A stretch of 15,829 nucleotides of DNA from an uncultured Clostridia bacterium (lineage in GTDB: Bacteria > Bacillota > Clostridia > Christensenellales > Aristaeellaceae). This document shows positions 5,434-13,609 of this stretch, one piece after another (position 1 is the first letter of the stretch; every line of letters begins with the position of its first letter). The translations under genes and the position numbers were made by a program. The notes below the pieces were generated by a model. The model was not told the origin of the DNA. It was given only the letters and a program-made list of their open reading frames with translations, and ran no database searches. Where the stretch lies: NCBI GenBank assembly GCA_934632155.1, contig CAKTXZ010000028.1, positions 1 through 15,829 on the forward strand, read 5' to 3'.

Positions 5434-6813
5434 ATGGCGCAGCTGACAATGGACAAACTGACGGCTCTTTGCAAGAACCGCGGCTTTATTTTCCCCGGAA
5501 GCGAGATCTATGGCGGTCTGGCCAATTCGTGGGACTTCGGCCCGCTGGGCGTTGAATTCAAAAACAACGTCAAAAAGGCGTGGTGGAAGAAATTCGTTCA
5601 GGAAAGCAAATACAATACCGGGCTGGACAGCGGCATTCTGATGAACCGCGAGGTGTGGGTGGCCTCCGGCCATGTCGGCGGCTTTAACGACCCGCTGATG
5701 GACTGCAAGGCGTGCAAAGCGCGCTTCCGCGCCGATAAGCTGATCGAGGATTTTACCCACGGCGCGGAAACGGGCGACGGCTGGACGAATCAGGAGCTGG
5801 AAAAGTACATTGCCGAGCACGATATCGTCTGCCCCGTCTGCGGCAAAAAGGATTTTACCGGCATTCGTCAGTTCAACCTGATGTTCAAGACCTTCGCGGG
5901 CGTGACCGAAAACGCCGCGAACGAGATTTATCTGCGTCCTGAAACGGCGCAGGGCATTTTCGTGAATTTCAATAACGTGATGCGCACCACGCGCAAAAAG
6001 CTGCCCGCCGGCATCGCGCAGATCGGCAAATCCTTCCGCAACGAGATTACGCCGGGCAATTTCATTTTCCGCGTGCGCGAATTTGAGCAGATGGAGCTGG
6101 AATTCTTCTGCAAGCCGGGCGAGGATCTGGAATGGTTCCAGTACTGGCGCGCCTTCTGCCGCGACTGGCTGCTGGCGCTGGGCATCAAGGAAGAATCGCT
6201 TCGCCTGCGCGACCACGAGCCTGAAAAGCTGGCCTTCTATTCCAAGGCGACCACGGATTTCGAGTTCCTCTTCCCCTTCGGCTGGGGCGAGCTTTGGGGC
6301 GTGGCGGATCGTACCGATTACGATCTGTCCCGTCACAGCGAACACAGCGGCAAGGCGCTGGACTATCTGGATCCCGTGACCAACGAGCGTTTCACGCCCT
6401 ACTGCATCGAGCCCAGCCTCGGCGTGGAGCGCGCCGTGCTGGCTTTCCTGTGCAACGCCTACGAGGAGCAGGCGCTCGAGGGCGGCGACGCACGCACCGT
6501 GCTGCATCTGCACCCCGCGCTGGCGCCCTTCAAGGCGGCCGTGCTGCCCCTGCAAAAGAACAAGCTGGGCGCGCTGGCAGGCGAAATCTACGAAAAGCTG
6601 GCCAAGCACTTCATGATCGACTACGACGAAACCGGCTCCATCGGCAAGCGGTATCGCCGGCAGGATGAAATCGGCACGCCGGTTTGCATTACCGTCGATT
6701 TTGAAACCGAGGAAGCAGGAACCGTCACCGTGCGCGATCGTGACACCATGGAGCAAAAGCGCGTCGCAATCGCCGATCTGAAGCAGTATCTGGAGGATAT
6801 GCAGCAGTTCTGA
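5434..6813 (+). CDS. glyS: Glycyl-tRNA synthetase, dimeric type
   Basis: A 459-residue class II aminoacyl-tRNA synthetase charging tRNA-Gly. It is the single-chain alpha2 type (COG0423, as in Thermus and many Clostridia), not the alpha2beta2 GlyQ/GlyS type. Visible features: motif 1 region WDFGPLGVEFKNN (33-45), a zinc-binding pair C91-C94 and C133-C136 (CKAC, CPVC), YLRPETAQGIFVNF (166-179), motif 2 FRNEITP (201-207), motif 3 EPSLGVERAVLAFL (326-339), and a C-terminal anticodon-binding domain (about 360-455). Length is normal. ATG 5434 follows AAGGAAGGTG (5415-5424). The gene has its own promoter and terminator, so it is monocistronic. No T-box precedes it, so glycine-responsive antitermination, common for this gene in Bacillota, is not seen here. 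Confidence 0.97.
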   Translation: MAQLTMDKLTALCKNRGFIFPGSEIYGGLANSWDFGPLGVEFKNNVKKAWWKKFVQESKYNTGLDSGILMNREVWVASGHVGGFNDPLMDCKACKARFRADKLIEDFTHGAETGDGWTNQELEKYIAEHDIVCPVCGKKDFTGIRQFNLMFKTFAGVTENAANEIYLRPETAQGIFVNFNNVMRTTRKKLPAGIAQIGKSFRNEITPGNFIFRVREFEQMELEFFCKPGEDLEWFQYWRAFCRDWLLALGIKEESLRLRDHEPEKLAFYSKATTDFEFLFPFGWGELWGVADRTDYDLSRHSEHSGKALDYLDPVTNERFTPYCIEPSLGVERAVLAFLCNAYEEQALEGGDARTVLHLHPALAPFKAAVLPLQKNKLGALAGEIYEKLAKHFMIDYDETGSIGKRYRRQDEIGTPVCITVDFETEEAGTVTVRDRDTMEQKRVAIADLKQYLEDMQQF

Positions 6814-6955
6814 GCAGCGGTGGGATATAGATAAAGCCTGCGGGCAAGGCTCGCCTATGGGCTCAAAATTTTCCGCGCCTCGGGAGGTTACAAAGAAAGC
6901 AATGCGTCTTACCGGCGCCGGCTGTCAAAAAAACGCAGTCGCGCCTGCGGGATGC

Positions 6956-6986
6956 AATGAAGGGCAACCAGCCCTTCATTTTATTT
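6956..6986 (+). terminator. glyS terminator
   Basis: AATGAAGGGC (6956-6965) and GCCCTTCATT (6971-6980) form a perfect 10-bp stem with loop AACCA, followed by TTATTT. Between glyS and this hairpin (6814-6955) I see only short GC-rich dyads such as CCGGCGCCGG (6912-6921) and no gene. Confidence 0.85.
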
Positions 6987-7018
6987 CCCGGCCATTATGA
7001 TTGAAGGCCGGCGCGCAT

Positions 7019-7041
7019 ACACTTCCCGGAGGGGAGCGTGT
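7019..7041 (+). promoter_or_regulatory. Hairpin holding the ribosome site of the transpeptidase gene
   Basis: ACAC-TTCCC (7019-7027) can pair with GGGAG-GTGT (7032-7041, one bulged C, one G-U) with the GGAG of the ribosome site in the loop and stem. The fold would cover both the GGAGGGG and the GTG at 7040, suggesting translational control. No promoter of good quality was found between the glyS terminator and this site. Confidence 0.4.
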
Positions 7042-7726
7042 GAGCATGCGAAGAATCTCGGCGCTGTTTTTCCTGGCGATACTGGCGGGCGCGCTGGCGC
7101 TTTACGGGCGTGCCGCCGCGCCGCGCACGGCTTCGGCGCATCCGACAGGGCTGGTTGTATGGATCGAGCTGGACCGCAAGCGGCTGACCGTCTACGAAAA
7201 CGGTGCGGAGATTGCCGTCTTTCCCATTGCCAGCGGCAGGCGCGACACGCCCTCGCCCGTTGGCGTGTTCCGGGTTACGCAGCGCTTTGCCACGCAGTAT
7301 TCGGGCTTCGGGACGCGCTTTCTGGGGCTGAACGTGCCGTTTGGGCAATACGGCGTTCACGGCACGAACGCGCCCTCCTCCATCGGTCAAAGCGCGTCGC
7401 ACGGCTGCATTCGCCTGCGTGCGCAGGATGCAGAGCGCCTGTACGGCATGGTTCCTTACGGCGCGCGCGTGGTCGTCGAGGGCGGCGCGTACGGCGCGCT
7501 CAGCGAGGGTCTGCGCCCGCTTCGCGACGGCGACCGCGGCAGCGACGTAATGCTGCTGCAGCGGCGGCTGAACGCGCTGGGCTATCTGCGCGGCGGCGCG
7601 GACGGCGTATACGGCGCGGCAACGCGCGCAGCCGTCCTGCACGCAAACCATGCGCTGCTGCGCATTACCAGCGACGTGGCCGGCGAAGCGCTGCAGGGCC
7701 GGCTTGGCATGCTGCGCTTTGAATAG
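7040..7726 (+). CDS. Exported L,D-transpeptidase with peptidoglycan-binding domain
   Basis: A 228-residue protein: an N-terminal signal anchor or signal peptide (about residues 6-24), a YkuD L,D-transpeptidase domain (about 37-150) and a C-terminal PG_binding_1 domain (about 158-215, LRDGDRGSDVMLLQRRLNAL-GY then DGVYGAATRAAV). The active-site block is complete: H107 in VHGTN, then SHGCIRL with H121 and catalytic C123. The enzyme would form 3-3 crosslinks between meso-diaminopimelate residues or attach proteins to peptidoglycan, outside the membrane. GTG 7040 lies 7 bp after GGAGG (7028-7032); ATG 7046 is a close alternative at 13 bp, and a TTG at 7001 is less likely. The PG-binding domain at the C-terminus rather than the N-terminus is a less common order. 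The gene stands alone between two terminators. Confidence 0.92.
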   Translation: MSMRRISALFFLAILAGALALYGRAAAPRTASAHPTGLVVWIELDRKRLTVYENGAEIAVFPIASGRRDTPSPVGVFRVTQRFATQYSGFGTRFLGLNVPFGQYGVHGTNAPSSIGQSASHGCIRLRAQDAERLYGMVPYGARVVVEGGAYGALSEGLRPLRDGDRGSDVMLLQRRLNALGYLRGGADGVYGAATRAAVLHANHALLRITSDVAGEALQGRLGMLRFE

Positions 7727-7744
7727 CCCCGAAGGCCCCAAAGC

Positions 7745-7790
7745 ACGCCGCGAAGGAAGGGCCGTCCGGCTGCCCGCGGCGTTTTCTTTT
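7745..7790 (+). terminator. Terminator after the transpeptidase gene
   Basis: ACGCCGCG (7745-7752) pairs with CGCGGCGT (7775-7782) and is followed by TTTTCTTTT. The 22-nt centre has a further GCCG/CGGC pairing. Flanking AAAGCACG and CGTGCTTT (7740-7747, 7791-7798) make an outer dyad. Confidence 0.8.
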
Positions 7791-7801
7791 CGTGCTTTCA
7801 G

Positions 7802-7830
7802 TTGACAAACAAGGGCGGAAAACGTACAAT
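7802..7830 (+). promoter_or_regulatory. Promoter of the yybS-rplI-dnaB-potABC-rlmD operon
   Basis: TTGACA (7802-7807), 17-bp spacer, TACAAT (7825-7830), 38 bp before the yybS-like start codon. It is the only strong promoter seen before a run of seven closely spaced genes. Confidence 0.9.
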
Positions 7831-7868
7831 GTAGGAGGTAACCTAGGCTGATTTTTCAAGGAGTCGCC

Positions 7869-8993
7869 ATGAAAGATTTTCCCCTCATCCGTTCCCAACG
7901 CGCGGCAATCATCGGCACGCTGCTCATCGCCGCGCCCATGCTGCTGCTTTCGCTTTCGCCGCTGACGGGCGTTTATGCCGCGCTGCTTTCGCTTTTCCTG
8001 CTGCCCACGGCGCTGTGCCTGCTGGGGCTGACGGGCGGGCTGATTCCCATGCTGGTCTCCGCGCTGCTTTCGCTCTGCGGGCTGTATCGCTTCGCCGGGC
8101 AGGCGGGCGCGCTGCTGGGCGCGGTATATCTGCTGCCCGTCATGGCGGTTTTTCTGTTCGTCGTCGCGCGCCGCGTCCTCTTCTGGCATGCCTGCGCCGG
8201 CATGATCGGCGCGCATGTCGCGGCGCTTGCAGCCGCTTATCTGATTTTGCAATCCCTCGCCGGGGGCGATCTGTATACCGCCGCAGGCGCTTGGGCCGCC
8301 GCTGCCGTCGAAAAATGGGCGATGTGCGATCAGCTGCTTTTTCAGCTTTACGATATGGGCGCCATCACGCTGCCGGAGACCTTGCGGGACAGCATGCTCT
8401 CGCCGATGCTGGGCGGCTACACGCTTTCGGCCGCCGCACGGGCGGATCTGCTGCTTTCCGTGCGCTCGCTGGTTTCCTCCTCGCTCGCGTCGCTGACGCC
8501 CTCGCTCATCATCCGGCAGAGTATTCTGGGCGGCGTGGGCTGTCTGCTGCTGCCGCTTCGCTTCGGCGCAATCGCGGCGCAGCGCCGCGCCTTCCGCAGC
8601 GAGGAGCCCGCCGACGCCGAGCGCCAGCTACAGAGCAAGCCGGATTTTCCCGATCTGAACATGCCGCCGCTGAGCATGTGGTTCGTGCCGCGCGGGTACG
8701 GCTGGCAGCTTGGGCTGATGCTGGTCGCCGGTTATGTGCTGGGCGGCAGCGCGGCGTCCGGCGCGGCCATCGCGGGGCGCATCCTCTACGCGGCGGCCAA
8801 CGCCGTGTTTACCATTCAAGGCCTTGCGGTCATCAATTTCATGCAAAAGGCCCGTGGCGTCAAGCTGGCGCGCCGCGTGATCGTGCCCGCGCTGCTGCTG
8901 CTATTCTCCATTCTCCCCTTTCTGGGTATTTTCGATCAGGTCGCCAACATTCGCGGGCTGCGCAAGCCTAAAGAACCAAAGGAGGATTCATAG
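7869..8993 (+). CDS. YybS-like DUF2232 multi-pass membrane protein
   Basis: A 374-residue integral membrane protein with about eight hydrophobic segments: several in residues 12-135, one around 215-235, and three near the C-terminus (about 275-300, 305-325, 335-355). The cytoplasmic stretch before the last group contains the PxLSMW-xPRGYGW block typical of the YybS/DUF2232 family. The family's molecular role is not established; it is fused to or co-located with replication/ribosome genes across Bacillota. ATG 7869 follows AAGGAG (7858-7863). The stop is one base before rplI, whose AAAGGAGG (8978-8985) lies inside this gene, so the two are translationally coupled. In Bacillus the next gene would be gdpP (yybT); here it is missing. 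Confidence 0.85.
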   Translation: MKDFPLIRSQRAAIIGTLLIAAPMLLLSLSPLTGVYAALLSLFLLPTALCLLGLTGGLIPMLVSALLSLCGLYRFAGQAGALLGAVYLLPVMAVFLFVVARRVLFWHACAGMIGAHVAALAAAYLILQSLAGGDLYTAAGAWAAAAVEKWAMCDQLLFQLYDMGAITLPETLRDSMLSPMLGGYTLSAAARADLLLSVRSLVSSSLASLTPSLIIRQSILGGVGCLLLPLRFGAIAAQRRAFRSEEPADAERQLQSKPDFPDLNMPPLSMWFVPRGYGWQLGLMLVAGYVLGGSAASGAAIAGRILYAAANAVFTIQGLAVINFMQKARGVKLARRVIVPALLLLFSILPFLGIFDQVANIRGLRKPKEPKEDS

Positions 8994-8994
8994 C

Positions 8995-9447
8995 ATGAAG
9001 GTCATTTTACTCGCGGACGTCAAGGGCACGGGCAAAAAAGAGGAAATCGTAAGCGTCAGCGACGGCTACGCCCGGAATTTTCTTTTCCCCAAAAAGCTGG
9101 CGGTAGAGGCTACGCCCGGCGCGTCCAAGGAAATCGAGCGCAAAAAGGCGGCGGCGCATCAGCGCGAAATGGAACGCCGCGCAGAAGCCGAAAAGAAGGC
9201 CGCCTCCCTGCGCGGCAAGGTGATTACCGTGACGGCCAAGTGCGGCGCGCAGGGCAGGCTCTACGGCTCCATCACGGGGCAGGAAATCGCCGACGCGCTC
9301 AACGCCCAGCATCAGGTCAGCGTGGACAAGCGCAAGATCGATCTGGCCGAGCCGATCCGCGCCGTGGGCGAAACCGATGTGGTGGTCAAGCTCTATCCCG
9401 AAATCAGCGCCAAGATGACCGTACGCGTCGTGGGCGGCGATAAATAA
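8995..9447 (+). CDS. rplI: 50S ribosomal protein bL9
   Basis: A 150-residue protein with both bL9 lobes: the N-terminal rRNA-binding domain (MKVILLADVKGTGKKEEIVSVSDGYARNFL-type signature, residues 1-50), the long exposed charged helix (about 42-75, rich in Lys, Glu and Ala) and the C-terminal domain (about 76-148). It binds domain V of 23S rRNA at the base of the L1 stalk and helps reading-frame fidelity. Length matches the family. The start is fixed by AAAGGAGG 9 bp upstream. Its stop codon overlaps the dnaB start codon (TAATG, 9445-9449). Confidence 0.97.
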   Translation: MKVILLADVKGTGKKEEIVSVSDGYARNFLFPKKLAVEATPGASKEIERKKAAAHQREMERRAEAEKKAASLRGKVITVTAKCGAQGRLYGSITGQEIADALNAQHQVSVDKRKIDLAEPIRAVGETDVVVKLYPEISAKMTVRVVGGDK

Positions 9448-10799
9448 TGGACGCGTCCAACACCGCCTTCACGGCTGTTCCCCCGCACAGCACCGAAGCC
9501 GAGCGCTCGGTGCTTGGCGCGATGCTTCAGGACGGCGGCGCCGTCTCCGCGGCGACGGAAGCCCTGACCGCGGAGGATTTTTATGTCCCCGCGCATAAGG
9601 AGATTTTCGCTGCGGCGCGGTCGCTGGCCGCGGCGAACATGGCGGTCGACCTGGTCACGATGGACGCGGAGCTTTCCCGCCGCGGCACGCTGCCGGGCGT
9701 CGGCGGAATCGAATACCTGATCGAGCTGACGCAATTTGTGCCCACCACCGCCAACACGCGCTATTACGTGCGCATTGTATCCGAAAAATCCACGCTGCGG
9801 AGGCTGATTCAGGCTGCCGGGCAAATATCGCAGGCCAGCTACGCGCAGGAGCAGGATCTGCCCGAGGTGCTGGCGCTGTCCGAAAAGCTGATTTTCGATA
9901 TCGTGATGCGGCGCTCCGGCGGCGAAGAGCTGCGCCACATCCGCGACGTGCTGACCAGCACCTATGAGCAAATGGAGGAATACGCGCGGCTCAAGGGCGG
10001 CGTTTCAGGCGTGCCGACCGGCTTTGTCGGGCTGGACAGCCTGCTTACCGGCCTGCACGGCGGCGAGCTGGTGCTCGTAGGCGCACGTCCCTCCATGGGC
10101 AAAACCTCCTTCGCCATCAACATCGCCACACAGGCTGCACGCAAGGGCGCGAAGGTCGCCATTTTCAGTCTGGAAATGCCGCGCGAGCAAATCGCCATGC
10201 GTATGCTTTGCGGCGACGCGCGGGTCAACATGCAGTCGGTTCGCAAGGGCATGCTGCGCGATGAGGACTGGATGAAGCTTGCCCGCACGCTGGCCCCCAT
10301 GGCCGCCAGCGAGGTTTACATCGACGATACCTCCGGCCTGACGCCGGGGCAGTTGCGTTCCCGCTGCCGCCGCCTGATGATGGACAAGGGGCTGAACATG
10401 ATTGTGCTGGACTACCTGCAGCTGATGGGATCGGACAAAAAGGCCGAAAGCCGTCAGGTTGAGGTCAGCGACATATCGCGCAGTCTAAAGGCCATCGCGC
10501 AGGAGCTGAAGGTGCCGCTGGTAGCCTGCGCGCAGCTTTCGCGCGCCAATGAAAAGCGCGGCAGCGGCGGCTTCCGGCCCATGCTGAGCGATCTGCGCGA
10601 TTCCGGCTCCATCGAGCAGGATGCGGACGTGGTCATGTTCCTGCATCGCGAAGCCTATTATAACCGCGACGCGGAAAACCCGGATAACATTGCCGAGGTC
10701 ATCGTCGCCAAGCAGCGCAACGGCCCGCTGGGCACGGTCAAGCTGGCGTGGATCGGCGAATACACGCTGTTTGACAATCTGGCCAATGAAAACGCCTGA
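9447..10799 (+). CDS. dnaB: Replicative DNA helicase
   Basis: A 450-residue DnaB-type hexameric 5'-3' helicase (called DnaC in Bacillus). The N-terminal primase-interaction domain spans about 10-110 (PPHSTEAERSVLGAML); the RecA-like C-terminal domain starts near 185. Walker A GARPSMGKTS holds K219, Walker B MIVLDYLQLM holds D322, and the arginine-finger/DNA-binding loops are in the SRANEKR and RDSGSIEQDADVVMFLHR stretches. No intein is present, although dnaB is a common intein site. It starts by one-base overlap with rplI and lacks a strong ribosome site of its own, so coupling to rplI is expected. The stop is 15 bp before potA. Confidence 0.97.
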   Translation: MDASNTAFTAVPPHSTEAERSVLGAMLQDGGAVSAATEALTAEDFYVPAHKEIFAAARSLAAANMAVDLVTMDAELSRRGTLPGVGGIEYLIELTQFVPTTANTRYYVRIVSEKSTLRRLIQAAGQISQASYAQEQDLPEVLALSEKLIFDIVMRRSGGEELRHIRDVLTSTYEQMEEYARLKGGVSGVPTGFVGLDSLLTGLHGGELVLVGARPSMGKTSFAINIATQAARKGAKVAIFSLEMPREQIAMRMLCGDARVNMQSVRKGMLRDEDWMKLARTLAPMAASEVYIDDTSGLTPGQLRSRCRRLMMDKGLNMIVLDYLQLMGSDKKAESRQVEVSDISRSLKAIAQELKVPLVACAQLSRANEKRGSGGFRPMLSDLRDSGSIEQDADVVMFLHREAYYNRDAENPDNIAEVIVAKQRNGPLGTVKLAWIGEYTLFDNLANENA

Positions 10800-10814
10800 T
10801 CGGAGGCTTTGATC

Positions 10815-11909
10815 ATGACGGAAAAAACCCCGCTGCTCTCCCTGCGGGGCATTGTAAAGCGCTTTGACGGCGCGCAGGTGCTTCGGCATATCGATCTGGA
10901 TCTTTACCCCGGTGAATTTTTAACGCTGCTGGGGCCGTCCGGCTGTGGAAAAACCACCACGCTGCGTATCATCGCCGGGCTGCTCGCCCCGGACGGCGGA
11001 ACGGTTACGCTCGGCGGCGAGGATATTACCGCCCTGCCGCCCGAAAAGCGCGCGGTCAACACCGTGTTTCAGAATCTGGCGCTGTTTCCGCACATGAATG
11101 TGGAAAGGAACATCGGCTACGGCCTGCGTATGCGCGGTGAAAAGAAGGATGCAATCGCCGCGCGCGTGCGTGAAATGCTGGCGCTGGTGCAGCTGTCCGG
11201 CGTGGAAAAGCGCATGCCGTCCCAGCTTTCAGGCGGCCAGCGGCAGCGTGTAGCGCTGGCGCGCGCACTGGCGGTTCGGCCAAAGGTGCTGCTGCTGGAT
11301 GAGCCGCTCAGCGCGCTGGATTCGCAGCTGCGGCGGCACATGCAGGAAGAATTAAAGCAGCTGCAGCGCGATTCGGGCGTTACCTTCCTCTATATCACCC
11401 ACGATCAGGAGGAGGCGCTGAACATGAGCGACCGCGTGGCGCTGATGCGCAACGGACGCTTTGAGCAGCTTTCCACGCCCCAGACGCTCTACGACGCGCC
11501 CGAAACCACCTTTGCCGCCACCTTCATCGGCCGCAGCAATGTGCTGCCCGGCGTGATTACAGGTGTCGGCGACGGCACGGCCGCGCTGGAGATGGACGGG
11601 CTGACGCTGCCCTGCGTAACGCGCCGCCCCGTGGCGGTCGGCGACAGGATGAACCTTTGCGTGCGGGTGGAACGGCTGCATTATGCCGCCGCGCCGCGCG
11701 GCGATATTCACATCAGCGGTATTCTGCGGCATCATGAATACGTCGGCGGCGTACAGCGCGCCGTCATCGCGCTGCCCGGCGGGCGTGAGCTCATCGCGCA
11801 GCGGCAGACGGAAAACCAGAGCGATTGCCCCGTGGGAAGCCGTGTTTTTTTGTGGTGGGACATTCGCACCGCCGCCCTCACCCCGGCGGAGGAGGCGCAG
11901 CATGCCTGA
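10815..11909 (+). CDS. potA: Spermidine/putrescine ABC transporter ATP-binding protein
   Basis: A 364-residue ABC ATPase of the PotA type. Walker A GPSGCGKTT with K46, Q-loop in VFQNLALFPHM, signature LSGGQRQRVALARA beginning at L138, Walker B LLLDEP with D162 and E163, and switch H196 in ITHDQEEA. Residues about 235-355 form the C-terminal TOBE-type regulatory domain. VFQNxALFPHMxVxxNIxYGL and the two partner permeases point to polyamine rather than sugar or phosphate import, but related transporters of this class carry other small cations or thiamine-like ligands. ATG 10815 follows CGGAGG (10801-10806); an in-frame TTG at 10809 is too close to that site. The end overlaps potB by 8 bp. Confidence 0.92.
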   Translation: MTEKTPLLSLRGIVKRFDGAQVLRHIDLDLYPGEFLTLLGPSGCGKTTTLRIIAGLLAPDGGTVTLGGEDITALPPEKRAVNTVFQNLALFPHMNVERNIGYGLRMRGEKKDAIAARVREMLALVQLSGVEKRMPSQLSGGQRQRVALARALAVRPKVLLLDEPLSALDSQLRRHMQEELKQLQRDSGVTFLYITHDQEEALNMSDRVALMRNGRFEQLSTPQTLYDAPETTFAATFIGRSNVLPGVITGVGDGTAALEMDGLTLPCVTRRPVAVGDRMNLCVRVERLHYAAAPRGDIHISGILRHHEYVGGVQRAVIALPGGRELIAQRQTENQSDCPVGSRVFLWWDIRTAALTPAEEAQHA

Positions 11910-12756
11910 CAAAATTAAGCATCGCCGCGCGCTGCTTGCGCTGCCCATGCAATTGTGGACGGCGCTTTTTGTCGGCGTGGCGCTGCTGTACATCATCGGC
12001 CTTTCGCTGCTGGCCAACGGCGAAAACATGACGGTCACAAGCGAGCTCACGCTGCAGAATTACGCCGACCTGCTCATGCCGGAATACGCCCGTGTGCTCT
12101 GGCAGTCGCTCCGCTTGGCGGCGCTGACGACGCTGATCTGCGTGGCGCTGGGGTATCCCTTCGGCTACTTCATGGCCCGCATGAGCAAAAGATGGCGAAC
12201 ATGGCTGCTGCTTTTCATCATCGCGCCCTTCTGGACGAACGCGTTGATTCGCATCTACGGCTGGAAAATCATTCTCTTGGCCAACGGCCCGCTCAACCGC
12301 ACGCTGATAGCGCTGGGGCTGATCGATAAGCCGCTCAAGCTGCTCTACACGCAGGGCGCTGTGCTGCTGGGGATGACTTACGCCATGATTCCCTTTGCCA
12401 TTCTTTCGGTTTATTCGGGCGTTGAACGCATGGATTGGGCGACGGTCGAGGCTGCGCGCGATCTGGGCGCGTCGGCCTTCCGCGCGTTTTGCACCGTGAC
12501 GCTGCCCATGACCCTCCCCTCGCTGCTGGCAGGCTGCATGCTGACGTTTTTGCCCTCGGTGGGGCTGTTTTTCCTCTCGGATATTCTGGGCGGCTCCAAC
12601 GCCGTGCTGTGGGGCAATCTGGTGCACGATTCGCTGCTCAAGAGCCGCAATCTCCCCTTTGCCGCCGCGCTGAGCGCCGTGCTGCTTTTGCTCACGGGCG
12701 TCGTCCTTTTCCTCTATCGCCTGGCGGGCGGCCGCGCGGACGACGTCGTTTTCTGA
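11902..12756 (+). CDS. potB: Spermidine/putrescine ABC transporter permease PotB
   Basis: A 284-residue inner-membrane permease of the PotB/CysTW type with about six transmembrane segments (near residues 12-37, 65-90, 100-120, 150-170, 205-228, 250-272). The cytoplasmic EAA loop that docks on the ATPase is EAARDLGASAFRAFCTVTLP, starting at E183. The PFWTNALIRIYGW block is typical of PotB. ATG 11902 lies inside the potA end, preceded by GGAGGAGG; the open frame further upstream overlaps potA and is not used. It pairs with PotC to form the channel. Confidence 0.93.
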   Translation: MPDKIKHRRALLALPMQLWTALFVGVALLYIIGLSLLANGENMTVTSELTLQNYADLLMPEYARVLWQSLRLAALTTLICVALGYPFGYFMARMSKRWRTWLLLFIIAPFWTNALIRIYGWKIILLANGPLNRTLIALGLIDKPLKLLYTQGAVLLGMTYAMIPFAILSVYSGVERMDWATVEAARDLGASAFRAFCTVTLPMTLPSLLAGCMLTFLPSVGLFFLSDILGGSNAVLWGNLVHDSLLKSRNLPFAAALSAVLLLLTGVVLFLYRLAGGRADDVVF

Positions 12757-12782
12757 CTTTGTCCCGGAAAGGAGCTATCGGC

Positions 12783-13598
12783 ATGAAAAAACCGGGCCTT
12801 GGCGCAAAAATCTACGTCGTTCTGCTGCTCATGTTTATGTACCTGCCCATCCTCGTGGTGGCGCTGTTTTCCTTTAACGCCAGCACGGCGCGCACGCCCA
12901 CGGTGTTCACGGGCTTTTCGCTGCAATGGTACCGGCAATTGTTCGACGACACGCGCGGCTTTGGCGGGGCGCTGAAAACCAGCCTGCTGCTGGCGCTGTA
13001 TTCGGTCTCGCTTTCCACGGTGCTGGGCGTTCTGGGCGCCGTCGGGCAGGTGCGCAGGCAATATCGGGCGACGCTTGGCGGCCGCATGCGCCGCGCGGCG
13101 TCCAGCCTGCTCGAGAGCGTTGCCCTGCTGCCCGTCATGCTGCCGGAAATCATTCTGGGCGTGGCGTTCATGCTGCTTTTTGCCGCGCTGCGGCTTCCTG
13201 CCGGTATGACGACGCTCACCATCGCGCACACAACGTTCTGCGTTCCCTATATTTACGTAATGGTCAAAAGCCGCCTGCGCACAATGGACGAGGAGTTGGA
13301 GCTTGCCGCGCGCGATCTGGGGGCCTCATCCTTCAAGGCGCTGTGCACCATCACGCTGCCGCTGCTGCGCCCCGCCATTTTTTCCGGCATGCTGCTGGCG
13401 CTTGCCATGTCGCTGGATGATTTCGTCATCAGCTTCTTTGTCAATGGCCCGGAAACCACCACGCTGCCGTTGAAAATCTATTCCTCCGCACGCGTTGGCG
13501 TATCCTCGCAGGTCAACGCCCTGTGCGTGGTGATGCTGCTGGTCGTGTTTGCGCTGGTGGGGCTCAGCCAGCTGGCGCTGCGCCGGCGCGAAAGCTAA
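12783..13598 (+). CDS. potC: Spermidine/putrescine ABC transporter permease PotC
   Basis: A 271-residue permease with about six membrane segments, starting with a hydrophobic helix at 10-30 (LLLMFMYLPILVVALFSFN, typical of PotC). The EAA loop begins near E173 with LAARDLGASSFKALCTITLP. The SLDDFVISFFVNGPETTTLP block near the C-terminus is a PotC hallmark. ATG 12783 follows AAAGGAG with good spacing, 26 bp after potB. No substrate-binding protein gene (potD) follows; the next gene is rlmD, 11 bp on. Confidence 0.94.
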   Translation: MKKPGLGAKIYVVLLLMFMYLPILVVALFSFNASTARTPTVFTGFSLQWYRQLFDDTRGFGGALKTSLLLALYSVSLSTVLGVLGAVGQVRRQYRATLGGRMRRAASSLLESVALLPVMLPEIILGVAFMLLFAALRLPAGMTTLTIAHTTFCVPYIYVMVKSRLRTMDEELELAARDLGASSFKALCTITLPLLRPAIFSGMLLALAMSLDDFVISFFVNGPETTTLPLKIYSSARVGVSSQVNALCVVMLLVVFALVGLSQLALRRRES

Positions 13599-13609
13599 CG
13601 GAGAGGCCT

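Noticed and set aside
5380..6756. 458-codon minus-strand frame opposite glyS
   Set aside because: glyS motifs are complete on the plus strand and the minus translation shows no domain.
6814..6955. Possible structured RNA after glyS
   Set aside because: GC-rich with several short dyads but no riboswitch or known RNA core could be recognised.
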